Under the pieces are notes generated by a model. It made no database searches, had not been told where the DNA came from, and saw only the letters and a program-made list of their open reading frames with translations. From NCBI RefSeq assembly GCF_001953875.1, contig NZ_MQUR01000038.1, positions 1-63,430 on the forward strand: a stretch of DNA of 63,430 nucleotides, read 5' to 3'. How positions within the stretch are numbered: the first letter of the stretch is position 1; each line of letters begins with the position of its first letter. Source of the DNA: Streptomyces amritsarensis. GTDB lineage: Bacteria > Actinomycetota > Actinomycetes > Streptomycetales > Streptomycetaceae. Below, piece by piece: positions 17,877 to 26,136 of the stretch. The position numbers and the translations under genes are program-made.

Positions 17877-19097
17877 ATGCCCGAAGCCGTCATCGTTTCC
17901 ACCGCCCGCTCTCCCATCGGGCGCGCCTTCAAGGGATCCCTCAAGGACGTCCGCCCGGACGACCTGACCGCGACGATCATCCAGACCGCCCTGGCGAAGG
18001 TCCCCGAGCTGGACCCCCGCGAGATCGACGACCTGATGCTGGGCTGCGGCCTGCCGGGCGGCGAGCAGGGCAACAACCTGGCCCGCATCGTGGCCGTGCA
18101 GATGGGCATGGACTTCCTCCCGGGCACCACGATCACCCGCTACTGCTCCTCCTCGCTGCAGACCTCCCGGATGGCCCTGCACGCCATCAAGGCGGGCGAG
18201 GGCGACGTGTTCATCTCCGCGGGCGTGGAGATGGTGTCGCGGTTCGCGAAGGGCAACTCGGACTCCTGGCCCGACACCCACAACCCGCTCTTCGCCGACG
18301 CGGAGGCCCGTACGGCCGCCGTCGCCGAGAGCGAGGGCTCGTCCTGGCACGACCCGCGCGAGGACGGCCTCGTGCCCGACGCGTACATCTCGATGGGCCA
18401 GACCGCGGAGAACCTGGCCCGTCTGAAGGGCGTGACCCGCCAGGACATGGACGAGTTCGGCGTCCGCTCCCAGAACCTGGCGGAGGAGGCCATCAAGAAC
18501 GGCTTCTGGGCCCGCGAGATCACCCCGATCACCACCCCGGACGGCACGGTCGTCTCCACGGACGACGGCCCGCGCGCCGGCGTGACCCTGGAGGGCGTGC
18601 AGGGTCTCAAGCCCGTCTTCCGCCCCGACGGCCTGGTGACGGCCGGCAACTGCTGTCCGCTGAACGACGGCGCCGCCGCGCTGGTCATCATGAGCGACAC
18701 CAAGGCCCGGGAGCTGGGCCTGACGCCGCTGGCCCGGATCGTCTCCACCGGCGTGACCGGCCTCTCCCCCGAGATCATGGGCCTGGGCCCGGTCGAGGCG
18801 TCGAAGCAGGCCCTGAAGCGGGCCGGCCTGACGGTCGGCGACATCGACCTGTTCGAGATCAACGAGGCCTTCGCGGCCCAGGTCATCCCGTCGTACCGGG
18901 ACCTGGAGATCCCCCTTGAGAAGCTGAACGTCAACGGCGGGGCCATCGCCGTGGGTCACCCCTTCGGGATGACCGGCGCCCGCCTGACCGGCACGCTGAT
19001 CAACAGCCTGCAGTTCCACGACAAGCAGTTCGGCCTCGAGACGATGTGCGTGGGCGGCGGCCAGGGCATGGCGATGGTGATCGAGCGGCTGAGCTGA
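17877..19097 (+). CDS. Acetyl-CoA acetyltransferase (thiolase)
   Basis: A 406-residue thiolase that cleaves 3-ketoacyl-CoA or condenses acetyl-CoA units. The nucleophilic Cys lies in RYCSSSLQTSRMALHAI (about residue 90), the catalytic His in GGAIAVGHPFGMTGAR and the second catalytic Cys in ETMCVGGGQGMAMVIE. EINEAFAAQ is present. In the active-site region SSSLQ replaces the more common GSG, which points to the FadA/long-chain branch. The ATG follows TTGGAG by six bases. Broad role: fatty acid beta-oxidation or short-chain ketoacyl-CoA metabolism. Confidence 0.93.
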   Translation: MPEAVIVSTARSPIGRAFKGSLKDVRPDDLTATIIQTALAKVPELDPREIDDLMLGCGLPGGEQGNNLARIVAVQMGMDFLPGTTITRYCSSSLQTSRMALHAIKAGEGDVFISAGVEMVSRFAKGNSDSWPDTHNPLFADAEARTAAVAESEGSSWHDPREDGLVPDAYISMGQTAENLARLKGVTRQDMDEFGVRSQNLAEEAIKNGFWAREITPITTPDGTVVSTDDGPRAGVTLEGVQGLKPVFRPDGLVTAGNCCPLNDGAAALVIMSDTKARELGLTPLARIVSTGVTGLSPEIMGLGPVEASKQALKRAGLTVGDIDLFEINEAFAAQVIPSYRDLEIPLEKLNVNGGAIAVGHPFGMTGARLTGTLINSLQFHDKQFGLETMCVGGGQGMAMVIERLS

Positions 19098-19264
19098 GCC
19101 GTGGCGGAGGGTAGGGGTCGCGCGGCCGTGCCGATGTCGGCTCCGCCGCGTGGCGAGCGCGGCACCTGCCCGCAGCGGTGGCGAGGTTCAGCGCGACCAC
19201 AAGGCAGAGCGGCTGAGCTGAGCCGTGGCGGGGCCGCCGGGGCCTCGGGTGTTCGTTGCCGAAA

Positions 19265-19357
19265 GTAGGCTCGCGACTACTGGATCAAGAACGGGGCCAG
19301 GCGCCCCTTGGCGGCACGGGCCGTACTGACGCCGGTTCTAATCCCGTCGCGGCCTAC
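19265..19357 (+). ncRNA. Candidate structured RNA (three-way junction) of unknown class
   Basis: A 93-base element folds by eye into a rod: GTAGGC pairs with GCCTAC at the two ends, then CGCGAC (19272-19277) with GTCGCG (19346-19351), GGAT (19282-19285) with ATCC (19341-19344) and AGAAC (19288-19292) with GTTCT (19335-19339). The rod ends in two hairpins, GGGGC/GCCCC (19293-19307) and GGCG/CGCC (19310-19333). A strong terminator follows after 5 bases. It resembles a small RNA or an attenuator leader for the gene at 19553. It is not a tRNA: no anticodon arm of the right geometry is present. Confidence 0.5.
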
Positions 19358-19362
19358 CTGTG

Positions 19363-19406
19363 ACCGAATCTCCCCCAGGATGTGACCTATGTCCTGGGGG
19401 ATCGGT
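19363..19406 (+). terminator. Strong intrinsic terminator after the structured RNA
   Basis: TCCCCCAGGA (19371-19380) and TCCTGGGGGA (19392-19401) form a perfect ten-base stem with an 11-base loop, extended outward by ACCGA/TCGGT, followed by GTTTAT. It could end the candidate RNA or attenuate read-through to the gene at 19553. Confidence 0.75.
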
Positions 19407-19442
19407 GTTTATGCAGGTCAGAACGTGCACAGGGGTGCAGGG

Positions 19443-19471
19443 TGTGACGAAAGCCCTGTCCATTTCGTGAC
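19443..19471. promoter_or_regulatory. Inverted repeat upstream of the gene at 19553
   Basis: GTGACGAAA (19443-19451) and TTTCGTGAC (19463-19471) are inverted arms with one mismatch around an 11-base centre, within the otherwise empty stretch 19407-19552. It may be an operator for the following gene; no regulator is suggested. Confidence 0.3.
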
Positions 19472-19552
19472 GTAATGCACTGCACGCCATTCCCAGGCCG
19501 GGACACTCTGATGTAGGAAGTCGGGGGATCGAATCACCTCAGGAGTTAGTCA

Positions 19553-20377
19553 GTGAGCGCCATGTCTCTTGCCCTGCTGCTGACCACGGCCGCTGCCACC
19601 GCCGTGGGCGCTGCTGCTCTGCACGCCGTCCACGGTCTGCGCAAGCAGGTCTCCGCCCTGCGCAGTGAGCTGGCGGTGCCGGTCCACGCCCGCGCCACGA
19701 CCGTCCCGCACGCCCGCCACGCCGCCGAGTCCCCCGCCGCGGAGATACGAGCCGCCGTGGCCGAGGCCCTGGCCGAGGAGCGCGAGCGGGAGCTGGCCGA
19801 GGCGCGCGCCTTCTGGGCCGCGCAGGAGGCCCGCGACGCCGCCGACGCCCCTTCGCTGCTGGGCGGCCTGCCCGGGCTCGGCGAGGACAACCCGGTCTTC
19901 CTGCCCCGGCAGGCCGATCTGGTGGGCCTGGAGCCGGTCATGGGCGAGGAGGTGCTGGACGAGCTTCCCGGGTACCCGGAGGACTCGGCCGAGCTGGCCG
20001 CCGCCCGCCGGCGCCACCCCTCGCACCCGGACTTCGTACCGGTCCAGGCCTCGCACCCCGGCGCCGACCACGAGCGCACCGTGAACCGGCTGGAGGAGCT
20101 CGCCGAGGCCCGTACGGCCCTCGCGGACGTCCGTCCCGGCCCGCTGGGCACGCTCGACGTGTACGTCTTCACCGACGGCACGACGCTGTGCATGACGCCC
20201 GGGCACCGGGAGACCGCGGAGCGCCTGGCCGAGGCACTGCGCTCGGGCACCGCCCCGGTCCTGCTCGGCGGCTCGGGGATCTCCGGCGCCTACGCCCTGA
20301 CGTTCTCCTGCGGCGACTCCGAGGACCCCGACAGCAACGTCTACATCCTCGCGGACCGCGTCATCGCGTCGCTCTGA
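19553..20377 (+). CDS. Hypothetical protein with N-terminal membrane anchor and coiled-coil region
   Basis: I do not recognise the family. The 274-residue product starts at a GTG eight bases after AGGAG. Residues 4-24 (MSLALLLTTAAATAVGAAALH) form a likely membrane anchor, residues 60-105 are an Ala/Glu-rich helix (EIRAAVAEALAEERERELAEARAFWAAQEAR), and the C-terminal 120 residues form a compact domain ending SNVYILADRVIASL. The segment DVYVFTDGTTLCMTPGHRETAERLAEAL looks like a folded alpha/beta domain. The 3' end overlaps the opposite-strand gene by 17 bases. It is probably a streptomycete-conserved membrane-associated protein. Confidence 0.7.
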   Translation: MSAMSLALLLTTAAATAVGAAALHAVHGLRKQVSALRSELAVPVHARATTVPHARHAAESPAAEIRAAVAEALAEERERELAEARAFWAAQEARDAADAPSLLGGLPGLGEDNPVFLPRQADLVGLEPVMGEEVLDELPGYPEDSAELAAARRRHPSHPDFVPVQASHPGADHERTVNRLEELAEARTALADVRPGPLGTLDVYVFTDGTTLCMTPGHRETAERLAEALRSGTAPVLLGGSGISGAYALTFSCGDSEDPDSNVYILADRVIASL

Positions 20378-20705
20378 CCTCCGCCTGCTCCACCAGCGAT
20401 ACGGCCTCGTCCAGCATCTCGGACGGGGCCTTCGCGCCGTCCGGGGCGCCCTGCCGGTCGCGCAGCGCCTCGGCGAGGTCCAGTCCGGCCACCGCCACCT
20501 GGTCCCCGACGACGAAGATGCCCGCGTCCGGCATCGTCCGCGGCGCCTCGCCGGGCGCCTCCAGCCGCTGCGCCCGTGCGGAGAGGTCGCGGGCCAGCTC
20601 CAGCGCCACGGCGGCCGCCCCTTGCTGGAGGCGGCTCTGCGGGGCGGCCCGCAGCCGGTCGGCGAAACGTTCCACGGCGGCGCTCAGGGGCGAGGTATCA
20701 AGCAC
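20361..20705 (-). CDS. Conserved hypothetical helical protein
   Basis: This 114-residue protein from a GTG is mostly helical: LSAAVERFADRLRAAPQSRLQQGAAAVALELARDLSARAQRLE, then a short beta segment GIFVVGDQVAVAGLDLAEAL. No family was recognised. The GTG at 20705 is favoured by position; a GTG or TTG further upstream would run into the promoter region of the DUF4287 gene. It converges with and overlaps the gene at 19553 by 17 bases. Confidence 0.6.
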   Translation of the reverse strand: MLDTSPLSAAVERFADRLRAAPQSRLQQGAAAVALELARDLSARAQRLEAPGEAPRTMPDAGIFVVGDQVAVAGLDLAEALRDRQGAPDGAKAPSEMLDEAVSLVEQAEVRATR

Positions 20706-20806
20706 CCGGCCGACCCTACGCGCCGTCCGGGCACCATTGCCAATGGGCGAACTCTCCGGCACGGTGGCGTGAAGAGAACAGCACGGCAAACCTTCCGGAG
20801 GCGCCC

Positions 20807-21037
20807 ATGTCCGTAGAGTTCTCCGAGCAGACCCACCGCAACATGATCGACAGAATCCCCCGGACCACCGGTCGTGAGGTTTCCGACTGGCTCCGCACCG
20901 TCGACGAAGGCCCCTCCCTCGTCCGGTTCGAGGAGAAGGTCAGCTGGCTCCGCGGCGCGCACGAGCTGTCGTACGGCCAGGCCAAGGCGATCATCCACGA
21001 GTACGACCTGCGCAGAGCCGCCCGCCGGTTCGGCTGA
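20807..21037 (+). CDS. DUF4287 domain-containing small protein
   Basis: The 76-residue product has the DUF4287 pattern: THRNMIDRIPRTTGREVSDWLRTV, then FEEKVSWLRGAHELSYGQAKAIIHEYDLRR. These small helical proteins are widespread in actinobacteria, and the C-terminal part resembles a DNA-binding or mycobacteriophage-type helical hairpin. Function is unknown. GGAGG lies seven bases before the ATG, and a very strong terminator follows the gene, so it is probably monocistronic. Confidence 0.85.
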   Translation: MSVEFSEQTHRNMIDRIPRTTGREVSDWLRTVDEGPSLVRFEEKVSWLRGAHELSYGQAKAIIHEYDLRRAARRFG

Positions 21038-21073
21038 CCCCCTCCCCCGACCCCCGTAAGTCCCTCCACGCGC

Positions 21074-21111
21074 GGGAAGGCCCCGCGAGCTGTCGCTCGC
21101 GGGGCCTTCCC
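21074..21111. terminator. Bidirectional terminator
   Basis: A perfect 17-base stem (21074-21090 with 21095-21111, GGGAAGGCCCCGCGAGC arm) around a four-base TGTC loop lies between the DUF4287 gene and the convergent BI-1 gene. Confidence 0.9.
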
Positions 21112-21157
21112 CGTGCCGTGTGCCGCACCGCGCGGGCCGGGCGGCCCGCAGGTGCTG

Positions 21158-22006
21158 CTAGTCGTCGCCCGAGAGGATCGAGAAGATGCGCAGCATCTCG
21201 ACGTAGATCCACACCAGGGTCATGGTGAGGGCGAAGGCCGCCAGCCAGGCCTCCTCGCGCGGGGCACCGTAGGTGATGCCGTCCTCGACCTGCTTGAAGT
21301 CGAGGGCGAGGAAGCAGGCGCCGAGGATGACACCGATGGCGCCGAACAGCAGGCCGAGGCCGCCGCTGCGGAAGCCGAGGCCGTCACCGCCGCCGAAGAC
21401 CGCGAACAGCGAGTTCACGAGCATCAGCAGGATGAAGCCGAGGGTCGCGGCCATCACGAAGCCGTAGAAGCGGCGGGTGACGCGGATCCAGCGCATCTTG
21501 TACGCGAAGAGCACGGCGGCGAAGACGCACATCGTGCCCATCACGGCCTGCATGACCACGCCGGGGCCGAGGTAGGTGCTGACGGCCGCGCTGATGACGC
21601 CGAGGAAGACACCCTCGAACGCCGAGTAGGCCAGGATCAGGCCCGGGACGGGCTTGCTCTTGAAGGACTGGATCATCGCGAAGACGAACGCGACCAGCGC
21701 GGCGCCGATGCCGATGGCGTACGACATGCCGAGGTTGGCCGGGTCGACCGGCAGCAGCACCCAGGAGAGGGTCGCCGTCACGATGAGCGTGCCGAGCGTC
21801 ATGGCCGTACGGCTCACGACGTCGTCCATGGTCATCGCGTTGGTGCGCGCCGGCGCCTGCGGCATACCCGTGGCCGGGTCGGTCGCGTAGGGGTTGGTCG
21901 CGTACGGGTTGGTCCCGGCCTGCTGGTGCTGCGCGTCAAAGCCCGCGTAGCCACCGTTGTCGCGGCTGAACCCCCGTCGCGAGAAGACCGGGTTACTGCT
22001 CCTCAT
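21158..22006 (-). CDS. Bax inhibitor-1/YccA-family membrane protein
   Basis: This 282-residue protein has a 60-residue hydrophilic N-terminus with two copies of NPYAT and then seven membrane helices typical of the BI-1 (TMBIM) family, ending in the conserved acidic/aromatic C-terminal helix region (FALTMTLVWIYVEMLRIFSILSGDD). Bacterial members are pH-dependent calcium-leak channels or modulate FtsH-type proteolysis; the role in Streptomyces is not established. GGAGGAG precedes the ATG. The gene is transcribed in the same direction as the tRNA 169 bases upstream. Confidence 0.92.
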   Translation of the reverse strand: MRSSNPVFSRRGFSRDNGGYAGFDAQHQQAGTNPYATNPYATDPATGMPQAPARTNAMTMDDVVSRTAMTLGTLIVTATLSWVLLPVDPANLGMSYAIGIGAALVAFVFAMIQSFKSKPVPGLILAYSAFEGVFLGVISAAVSTYLGPGVVMQAVMGTMCVFAAVLFAYKMRWIRVTRRFYGFVMAATLGFILLMLVNSLFAVFGGGDGLGFRSGGLGLLFGAIGVILGACFLALDFKQVEDGITYGAPREEAWLAAFALTMTLVWIYVEMLRIFSILSGDD

Positions 22007-22175
22007 CTCACTCCTCCGTGGCCACCGAGCGCGGCCTTGCAACAAGAGTAATGCGCTCGCAAAGAAAGCACCCTACTGCTGGAGGAGGATCTTAGGAGAA
22101 GGCACGGCGAAGCGCAGGGGATAAACGAGGGAGCCTCGCCGGAGCCGCGAGGAGGACCCGGCCAGAGCTGCGGAG

Positions 22176-22257
22176 TGCCCGGAGCCGGACTTGAACCGGC
22201 ACGACCCGAAGGCCAGCGAGGTTTAAGCTCGCCGTGTCTGCATTCCACCATCCGGGC
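22176..22257 (-). tRNA. bldA: tRNA-Leu(UAA), the bldA tRNA
   Basis: An 82-base class II tRNA reads on the minus strand. The acceptor GCCCGGA pairs with TCCGGGC, the anticodon stem GCGAG/CTCGC encloses loop CTTAAAC with anticodon TAA, a long variable arm (GGCC TTCG GGTC) marks it as leucine type, and the T arm is GCCGG TTCAAGT CCGGC. The discriminator is A and the CCA end is not encoded. A UAA anticodon makes it the reader of the rare leucine codon UUA. In Streptomyces that single tRNA is BldA, the developmental and antibiotic-production switch: genes with TTA codons are efficiently translated only when it is mature. Confidence 0.96.
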
Positions 22258-22301
22258 AGGGCGTGGCGGCCCCCGTGGAAAAAGCCTTGAACGCTGTGCC
22301 G

Positions 22302-22307
22302 AGCCTA
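22302..22307 (-). promoter_or_regulatory. Putative -10 element of bldA
   Basis: TAGGCT on the minus strand fits the Streptomyces -10 form TAgrxT and would start a primary transcript about 35-40 bases before the mature tRNA. No good -35 is visible at 17-18 bases, consistent with a weak or regulated promoter. Confidence 0.4.
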
Positions 22308-22367
22308 TCCGGAACACACTCGCCGCCGGTCGGCCGTCTATCCGATGTTGTCTGATTTTATTGGCGC

Positions 22368-22628
22368 TTGAGGGTCCGTCAGGCCCCAGAATGCACGGTC
22401 GGCCCGTTCTGGACGTCGATCACCGCCTGTACGGGAATGACGGGATTTCGATGGCTCGCGCCACCCCGTGCGCCACCCTGCACGCCACCCCGGGCCACCG
22501 CCCGTCGACCAGGGCTCCCGCCATCTCCTGCCGGAGTCGTTGTCATACCAGAGGAGGAGGCGCGCCCGCCCGCCGTCAGTCTGGAGTGGGCCCGGGAACA
22601 GGTACGGCGGCTGATCCGCGACAGGTAA
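22368..22628 (+). CDS. Possible small protein ahead of the ABC operon
   Basis: An 86-codon open frame ends EEEARPPAVSLEWAREQVRRLIRDR. The last 30 residues have protein-like composition and GC-rich third positions, but the first half looks like untranslated leader and there is no convincing ribosome site at the ATG. If real, translation probably starts inside the frame and yields a short basic peptide. It lies 51 bases upstream of the ATPase gene, so it could be a leader peptide. Confidence 0.25.
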   Translation: MRVRQAPECTVGPFWTSITACTGMTGFRWLAPPRAPPCTPPRATARRPGLPPSPAGVVVIPEEEARPPAVSLEWAREQVRRLIRDR

Positions 22629-22679
22629 GGGCGCGGTGAAGATGGAGGAGTCCCGCACAACAGACCGAGGAGCCGTCCC

Positions 22680-23453
22680 GTGACCACCATGAACTACGCC
22701 CCGCACACCGCCCAGGCCGTGGCCGCGCGAGCCACCGGCCTCTCCAAGGTGTACGGCCAGGGCGAGACCCAGGTGGTCGCCCTGGACAACGTCTCCGTGG
22801 ACTTCGGCCAGGGGCAGTTCACCGCGATCATGGGCCCGTCGGGCTCCGGCAAGTCCACCCTGATGCACTGCGTCGCCGGCCTGGACACCTTCTCCGCGGG
22901 CTCCGTCCGCATCGGCGAGACCGAGCTGGGCTCCCTCAAGGACAAGCAGCTCACCCAGCTGCGCCGGGACAAGATCGGCTTCATCTTCCAGGCGTTCAAC
23001 CTGCTGCCGACGCTGACCGCCCTGGAGAACATCACGCTCCCCATGGACATCGCCGGCCGCAAGCCCGACCAGCAGTGGCTGGACACCGTGGTGGACATGG
23101 TCGGCCTCTCCGGGCGCCTGGGCCACCGGCCCACCCAGCTCTCCGGCGGCCAGCAGCAGCGCGTGGCGGTGGCCCGCGCCCTGGCCTCCCGCCCCGAGAT
23201 CATCTTCGGTGACGAGCCGACCGGAAACCTGGACTCCCGCTCCGGCGCCGAGGTCCTCGGCTTCCTGCGCAACTCCGTCCGCGAGCTCGGCCAGACCGTC
23301 GTGATGGTCACCCACGACCCCGTCGCCGCCTCCTACGCCGACCGCGTCATCTTCCTCGCCGACGGCCGGATCGTCGACGAGATGCTCAGCCCCACCGCCG
23401 ACGGCGTGCTGGACCGCATGAAGGCCTTCGACGCCAAGGGCCGCACCAGCTGA
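22680..23453 (+). CDS. ABC transporter ATP-binding protein (MacB/LolD type)
   Basis: This 257-residue ATPase energises the FtsX/MacB-type permease that follows. Walker A is GPSGSGKST (about residue 59), the Q-loop region is FQAFNLLPTLTALEN, the signature is LSGGQQQRVAVARA, Walker B is IIFGDEPTGNLDS and the H-loop is VMVTHD. The GTG start follows GAGGAG. Its C-terminus (VLDRMKAFDAKGRTS) is nearly the same as that of the ATPase at 52746, so the two are close paralogues. MacB-like systems use mechanotransmission to expel antibiotics, peptides or lipoproteins rather than importing solutes. Confidence 0.93.
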   Translation: MTTMNYAPHTAQAVAARATGLSKVYGQGETQVVALDNVSVDFGQGQFTAIMGPSGSGKSTLMHCVAGLDTFSAGSVRIGETELGSLKDKQLTQLRRDKIGFIFQAFNLLPTLTALENITLPMDIAGRKPDQQWLDTVVDMVGLSGRLGHRPTQLSGGQQQRVAVARALASRPEIIFGDEPTGNLDSRSGAEVLGFLRNSVRELGQTVVMVTHDPVAASYADRVIFLADGRIVDEMLSPTADGVLDRMKAFDAKGRTS

Positions 23454-23511
23454 TCCGGCTCCCGCCCCGGCCCTTCCTCCAAGACTTCCAGCCCCAGGAC
23501 TGAGATCTCCC

Positions 23512-26064
23512 ATGTTCCGTACCGCCCTGCGCAACGTCCTCGCGCACAAGGCCCGGCTGCTGATGACGGTGCTCGCCGTCACCCTCGGCGTCGCCTTCGT
23601 ATCCGGCACCCTCGTCTTCACCGACACCCTCAAGAAGTCCCTCTCCGGCCAGTCCGCCAAGAGCTACGAGGGCGTCGCCGTCTCGGTCACCTCGTACGGC
23701 CAGGGCCGCAACGAGCAGGGCGAGAAGGAGGGCGAGCCCGGCCTCGGCCAGCAGACCCTCGACAGGATCAAGGCGCTCCCCGGCGTCGACACCGTCTCCG
23801 GCCGCGTCTCGGGCTTCGCCGGCGTCGGCGACGAGAACGGCAAGCTGATCGGCTCCGGCTGGTCCAACCAGGGCGCGAACTTCACCCCCGTCAAGGACGG
23901 CAAGGACCCGCGCTACGCCTTCGCCCAGGGCGCCGGCCCGGCCAAGGCCGACGAGGTCGCCCTCGACCAGGCCACCGCCGACAAGGGCAACTACAAGGTC
24001 GGCGACAAGGTCCGCGTCGCCACCAACGGCCCGGTCAAGGAGTACTCCCTCGCCGGCGTCTTCACCACCGAGGACGGCGCCGTCCAGGCCGGCGGCAGCC
24101 TGGTCCTCTTCGAGACCAAGGTCGCCCAGGAGCTCTACCTCAAGCCCGGCTACTTCCAGGAGCTGTCGGTCGCCGCGAAGAACGGCACCTCCGCCGAGAA
24201 GCTGCTCGCCGACATCAAGCCGCTGCTCGACGACAGGACGACCAAGGCGCAGACCGGCGCGGCGCTCGCCGCGGAGCAGGCCAAGCAGATCGAGAAGGGC
24301 CTCAGCAACCTCAGCACGATGCTCCTCGTCTTCGCGGGCATCTCGCTCTTCGTCGGCATCTTCCTGATCTACAACACCTTCACCATGCTGGTCGCCCAGC
24401 GCACCAAGGAGCTGGCCCTGCTGCGCGCCGTCGGCGCCCACCGCGGCCAGGTCATGCGCTCCGTGCTCAGCGAGGCCCTGCTCGTCGGCCTGCTGTCGGC
24501 CGCCGTCGGCCTGCTCGGCGGTATCGGCCTGGCCATCGGGATCCGCTCCGTCATCGGCTCCCTCGGCGCGAAGCTGCCGGGCGGCGCCATGGTGATCGCC
24601 CCGGGCACCGTCGTCGCCGCGCTCGTCATCGGCGTCGTCGTCACCACCGTCGCCGCCGTGCTGCCGGCCTGGCGCACCGGCCGGATCGCACCCGTGGCCG
24701 CCATGGGCAGCGCCCACCTGCCGGCCACCTCGAAGTCCCTGCTCGTACGCAACATCCTCGGCTCGGTCATCAGCCTCGGCGGCATCGGCCTGGTGCTCCT
24801 GGGCGTGTCCACCGGCGGCAACACGGGCCGCATGACCATGGGCGGCGGCGCCTTCTTCATGCTGATCGGCATGATCGTGCTGCTGCCGCTGCTCTCCAAG
24901 CCGGTCATCGGCGCCGTCCGCCCGCTGCTGCAGAAGGTGTTCGGCGTCCCCGGCAAGCTGGCCGCCCAGAACGCGGTCCGCAACCCGCGCCGCACCGCCG
25001 TCACCGCCGCCTCCCTGGCGATCGGCCTGACCCTGGTCACCACGCTGTCCGTCCTCGGCATCACCGTCGGCAAGGTCGTCGACCGCATGAGCACCGAGAA
25101 GCTCAAGGCCGACTACCGGGTCTCCATGTCCGCCGACGCGGGCAGCCTGGACAAGTCCGTGGCCGAGACCCTGTCCAAGGCCCCCGGCATCAAGGCGGTC
25201 TCCCCGCAGACGGCCGGCTACTTCCTGGTCGACGGCGACTTCCGGGCGGCCTCCGGCGTCAACCCGGCCACCATCGGCCAGCTCCTGAACGTCGAGGTCC
25301 TCAGCGGCTCGCTCGACAGCCTCGGCAAGGGCGACGTCGCCGTCGCCGAGAAGACCGCCAAGAAGCAGAACTTCACCGTCGGCTCCGCGCTCAAGGTGAA
25401 GTACGACGACGGCCAGGAAGCGTCCGTCAAGGTCGGCGCGATCTTCAAGGACATGGAGGGCCTGCTCTCCCCCTACGTCATCGACAACAAGATCCTCAGT
25501 GAGCACAGCGAGGAGATGTACATCCCCGAGGTGTACGTCAACGTCGACGGCGGGGCCTCCAAGGCCGCCCAGCAGAAGGTCGTCGACGCGCTCGGCAAGA
25601 ACCCGGCCATCACCGTCGCCACCCAGCAGGACATGCGCAACGAGATGGGCGGCATGATCAACACGATGCTGAACATCATGTACGGCCTGCTCGGCATGGC
25701 GCTGGTCATCTCGGTGCTCGGCGTGGTCAACACCCTGGCCATGTCCGTCTTCGAGCGCACCCAGGAGATCGGCATGCTGCGGGCCATCGGCCTCGACCGC
25801 AGCCGGGTCAAGAACATGATCCGCCTCGAAGCCGTGGTGATCTCGCTCTTCGGAGCCGCCCTCGGCGTCGTCATCGGCATCTTCCTCGCCTGGGCCGTCG
25901 GCTCCACGCTGGCGAAGGCCATGCCCGGCTACGAGCTGATCCTGCCGTGGGACCGGATCGGGATCTTCCTCCTGCTGGCCGCCGTGGTCGGCGTCCTGGC
26001 CGCCATGTGGCCGGCCCGCAGCGCCGCCCGCCTGAACATGCTGACCGCCATCAAGACCGAGTAG
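23512..26064 (+). CDS. ABC transporter permease (FtsX/MacB-like, two FtsX modules)
   Basis: The 850-residue membrane protein has the duplicated MacB-like layout: an N-terminal helix (ARLLMTVLAVTLGVAFVSGTLVF), a large extracytoplasmic domain (about 45-255), an FtsX helix set (about 255-400 with RTKELALLRAVGAHRGQV), central helices, a second periplasmic-type domain (about 530-700) and a terminal FtsX set with ERTQEIGMLRAIGLDRSRV. It partners with the ATPase 59 bases upstream, together forming a two-gene operon closed by a terminator. The substrate is unknown. Confidence 0.93.
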   Translation: MFRTALRNVLAHKARLLMTVLAVTLGVAFVSGTLVFTDTLKKSLSGQSAKSYEGVAVSVTSYGQGRNEQGEKEGEPGLGQQTLDRIKALPGVDTVSGRVSGFAGVGDENGKLIGSGWSNQGANFTPVKDGKDPRYAFAQGAGPAKADEVALDQATADKGNYKVGDKVRVATNGPVKEYSLAGVFTTEDGAVQAGGSLVLFETKVAQELYLKPGYFQELSVAAKNGTSAEKLLADIKPLLDDRTTKAQTGAALAAEQAKQIEKGLSNLSTMLLVFAGISLFVGIFLIYNTFTMLVAQRTKELALLRAVGAHRGQVMRSVLSEALLVGLLSAAVGLLGGIGLAIGIRSVIGSLGAKLPGGAMVIAPGTVVAALVIGVVVTTVAAVLPAWRTGRIAPVAAMGSAHLPATSKSLLVRNILGSVISLGGIGLVLLGVSTGGNTGRMTMGGGAFFMLIGMIVLLPLLSKPVIGAVRPLLQKVFGVPGKLAAQNAVRNPRRTAVTAASLAIGLTLVTTLSVLGITVGKVVDRMSTEKLKADYRVSMSADAGSLDKSVAETLSKAPGIKAVSPQTAGYFLVDGDFRAASGVNPATIGQLLNVEVLSGSLDSLGKGDVAVAEKTAKKQNFTVGSALKVKYDDGQEASVKVGAIFKDMEGLLSPYVIDNKILSEHSEEMYIPEVYVNVDGGASKAAQQKVVDALGKNPAITVATQQDMRNEMGGMINTMLNIMYGLLGMALVISVLGVVNTLAMSVFERTQEIGMLRAIGLDRSRVKNMIRLEAVVISLFGAALGVVIGIFLAWAVGSTLAKAMPGYELILPWDRIGIFLLLAAVVGVLAAMWPARSAARLNMLTAIKTE

Positions 26065-26084
26065 CGGACCCGGACCGCGGACAC

Positions 26085-26116
26085 CGAAGGGCCCCGGGGC
26101 GACCCGGGGCCTTTCG
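26085..26116. terminator. Terminator between the ABC permease and cfa-like gene
   Basis: CGAAGGGCCCCGGG and CCCGGGGCCTTTCG arms around a short GCGA-type loop form a strong hairpin between two convergent genes. Confidence 0.85.
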
Positions 26117-26136
26117 CGTCGTGCGCGCAGGAACGA

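Larger units (their letters stand above)
22258..22679. other. Intergenic region between bldA and the ABC transporter genes
   Basis: The first part holds the bldA promoter region, reading leftward; a minus-strand TAGGCT at 22302-22307 lies 45 bases before the mature tRNA 5' end. The second part leads into the ABC transporter and contains a possible short reading frame (described separately). It is less GC-rich than its neighbours around 22330-22370 (GATGTTGTCTGATTTTATTGG), as promoter regions often are. Confidence 0.6.

Noticed and set aside
19265..19357. tRNA gene
   Set aside because: The 3' part contains GGTTCTAATCCC, reminiscent of a T arm, and the ends pair, but there is no D arm or anticodon arm of correct size and helix lengths do not fit any tRNA.
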